DNA from: Rotaria macrura
Lineage: Eukaryota; Rotifera; Eurotatoria; Philodinida; Philodinidae
Direction of reading: 5' to 3'
Length of the DNA: 64,000 nt
Assembly (NCBI GenBank): GCA_900239685.1
Contig: OENT01000750.1
Span: 1 to 64,000 of the forward strand
The position numbers and the translations under genes are program-made. Positions 62,745 through 64,000 of the stretch are shown piece after piece. Numbering within the stretch: position 1 is the stretch's first letter; every line of letters starts with the position of its first letter. The notes beneath the pieces were generated by a model. It did no database searches. It was not told the DNA's origin and was given only the letters and a program-made list of their open reading frames with translations.

Positions 62745-64000
62745 GTTCTTGTTTTCATAACATAATCACCATGAAGTAAAATGAGTGATCTTTCTCAAAA
62801 TAAGAAACAAACTGCAACATAATATGACATGAAGATGAGAGAACAATGTCGTTTTATTCCATTTATGCAGGAAAATGTGAATAGTCTTTCTCTCGTGTCA
62901 CTTTTTCATCATCATGATTATGATCATCTTCTTTTTTCTGTTCATCTTTCTTTTTAAATTGTCTTCGAAATAGCATTACACGATTGATAGAAAAATTTGA
63001 TCAAATATTGTTTTACTGGATTGTCCAAATTATCATTCAACCAAGAAATGGAAAAATAGACTGTGAAGACAAATTCTTTCACTGATTTTTCCTCTCTTTG
63101 TCTCTGTCTCTCTATCTCTTATGTACTCACTCAGCCACGCTCTTTCTCTATCACGCTCATCATATTGAGATCATACGAAGGACATGAAATAAGCGAGCTC
63201 ATCTATACTGAGGTCCAGCAGAGAAAAACATATCGAAATAAATGTTATTCTATTCCTTACTCTATAAGTTTGTCTTTATTTTATTACATTATGACCATCA
63301 TAAGTTATAATTATACAGTGATCGAAGTCAATTAAAAGAATAAATTATAAACGTGTATTTTTTTTTATTTCACTTTTGACTGATCGAAAGTCTTTTCGCC
63401 TTGCATGTTTGTTCATCTCTTATTTATACGAAACAAGCCTGAATAATTTAAATTCTCTCATATTGAATACATACCTAAATCGAACGATGTAGTCGACTAA
63501 TTCCTCGCACTAGTCTTACTTATTCTTCTCACACGATGGTCTTATTTGAAGCTCATAATTTTTTTTCTATTTCTTTCTCTCATTCGTAATCTTATTTGGT
63601 AAAAAATAGAGAAAACAAAATAGAACTTATTTATGTGAAGCGGGCTTTTTTCGATGACTAAACGAATAGGACGTTTGGTGACATGAGAAGTAGAGAGAAA
63701 AACATGAGAGTTAGCTTGATCACACACTCATGCTAGATCCCCAAGCTACATTATAATAATACGTCTTTTTGCTTCCTTCTATCCTTGAATATATTTTTCT
63801 GGAAGGCACAAATTTTTATGATGACAACGATAGTTCTTCGATTTCAATCAAATATCTTTATCAAACTGACTTCTATGAAAGACAAACAAAGTCAAGATTT
63901 TCAAGAGAGACTGAAAAGGAGCAAATGAGAAAAATAGATTGCTATGTATATGAATACAATGAGTCCCATGAATGCTATATATTTTCTTTCTGATAAATAA
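62745..64000. other. Region upstream of the CNG channel gene
   Basis: AT-rich with CT-rich patches (63090-63150). It should include the CNG promoter. Short frames (63063-63335, 63542-63727, 63769-63993) have biased composition and no domain. Confidence 0.5.

Noticed and set aside
1..64000. tRNA, rRNA, CRISPR array or bacterial operon
   Set aside because: No tRNA B-box in a cloverleaf context, no rRNA-like segment and no regularly spaced identical repeats were seen; gene structure is eukaryotic throughout.

Overview
The window is animal nuclear DNA: AT-rich, with multi-exon genes whose introns are mostly 44-70 bp, GT-AG boundaries, and no bacterial gene organisation. Short introns, scattered decayed gene copies, a tandem P450 copy and RING/B-box proteins on a low-GC background fit a bdelloid rotifer (Rotaria-like). 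That placement is an inference; no rRNA or mitochondrial marker is present. I rebuilt gene models by hand from splice sites, and every multi-exon model listed as complete closes in frame from ATG to stop.

Layout. 1-2.6 kb: no gene recognised. 2.6-7.2 kb: a broken CYP3-clan P450 copy followed by an intact P450, both on +. 9.4-16.0 kb: a B-box/SPRY protein and a RING/B-box TRIM-like protein, both on -, with a Tc1/mariner-type MITE (12427-12954) between them. 16-20.4 kb: intergenic, holding an ankyrin relic. 20.4-23.6 kb: a two-exon gene joining a dsRNA-binding domain to the C-terminal zinc domain of PrimPol; its 2.4-kb intron holds an old inverted repeat and a 32-bp minisatellite. 26.8-29.5 kb: tubulin-folding cofactor B (TBCB). 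Two copies of a repeat with hairpin ends lie here, one upstream and one inside TBCB intron 1. 29.8-35.2 kb: a heavily decayed cohesin SA/STAG (Scc3) gene. 35.4-39.3 kb: a complete stonin-type clathrin adaptor (1011 aa). 43.9-53.6 kb: two divergently transcribed paralogues of an unrecognised long helical protein family. 54.35-54.8 kb: a single C2-domain protein. 58.6-62.7 kb: a cyclic-nucleotide-gated (CNG) channel, 761 aa.

The strongest new observation is in the CNG gene. Two alternative 59-nt exons each encode a complete S6 pore-lining helix, with identical length and identical splice phases. Either gives an open reading frame; using both or neither shifts the frame. This predicts mutually exclusive splicing of the channel gate. 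Second is the dsRBD plus PrimPol-zinc-finger protein, which appears to lack a catalytic primase domain. Third is the pair of unrecognised helical proteins.

The genes do not form one pathway. They cover xenobiotic metabolism (P450), ubiquitin-type RING/B-box proteins, nucleic-acid binding (dsRBD-PrimPol zinc), tubulin folding (TBCB), endocytosis (stonin), calcium/lipid binding (C2) and ligand-gated ion conduction (CNG).
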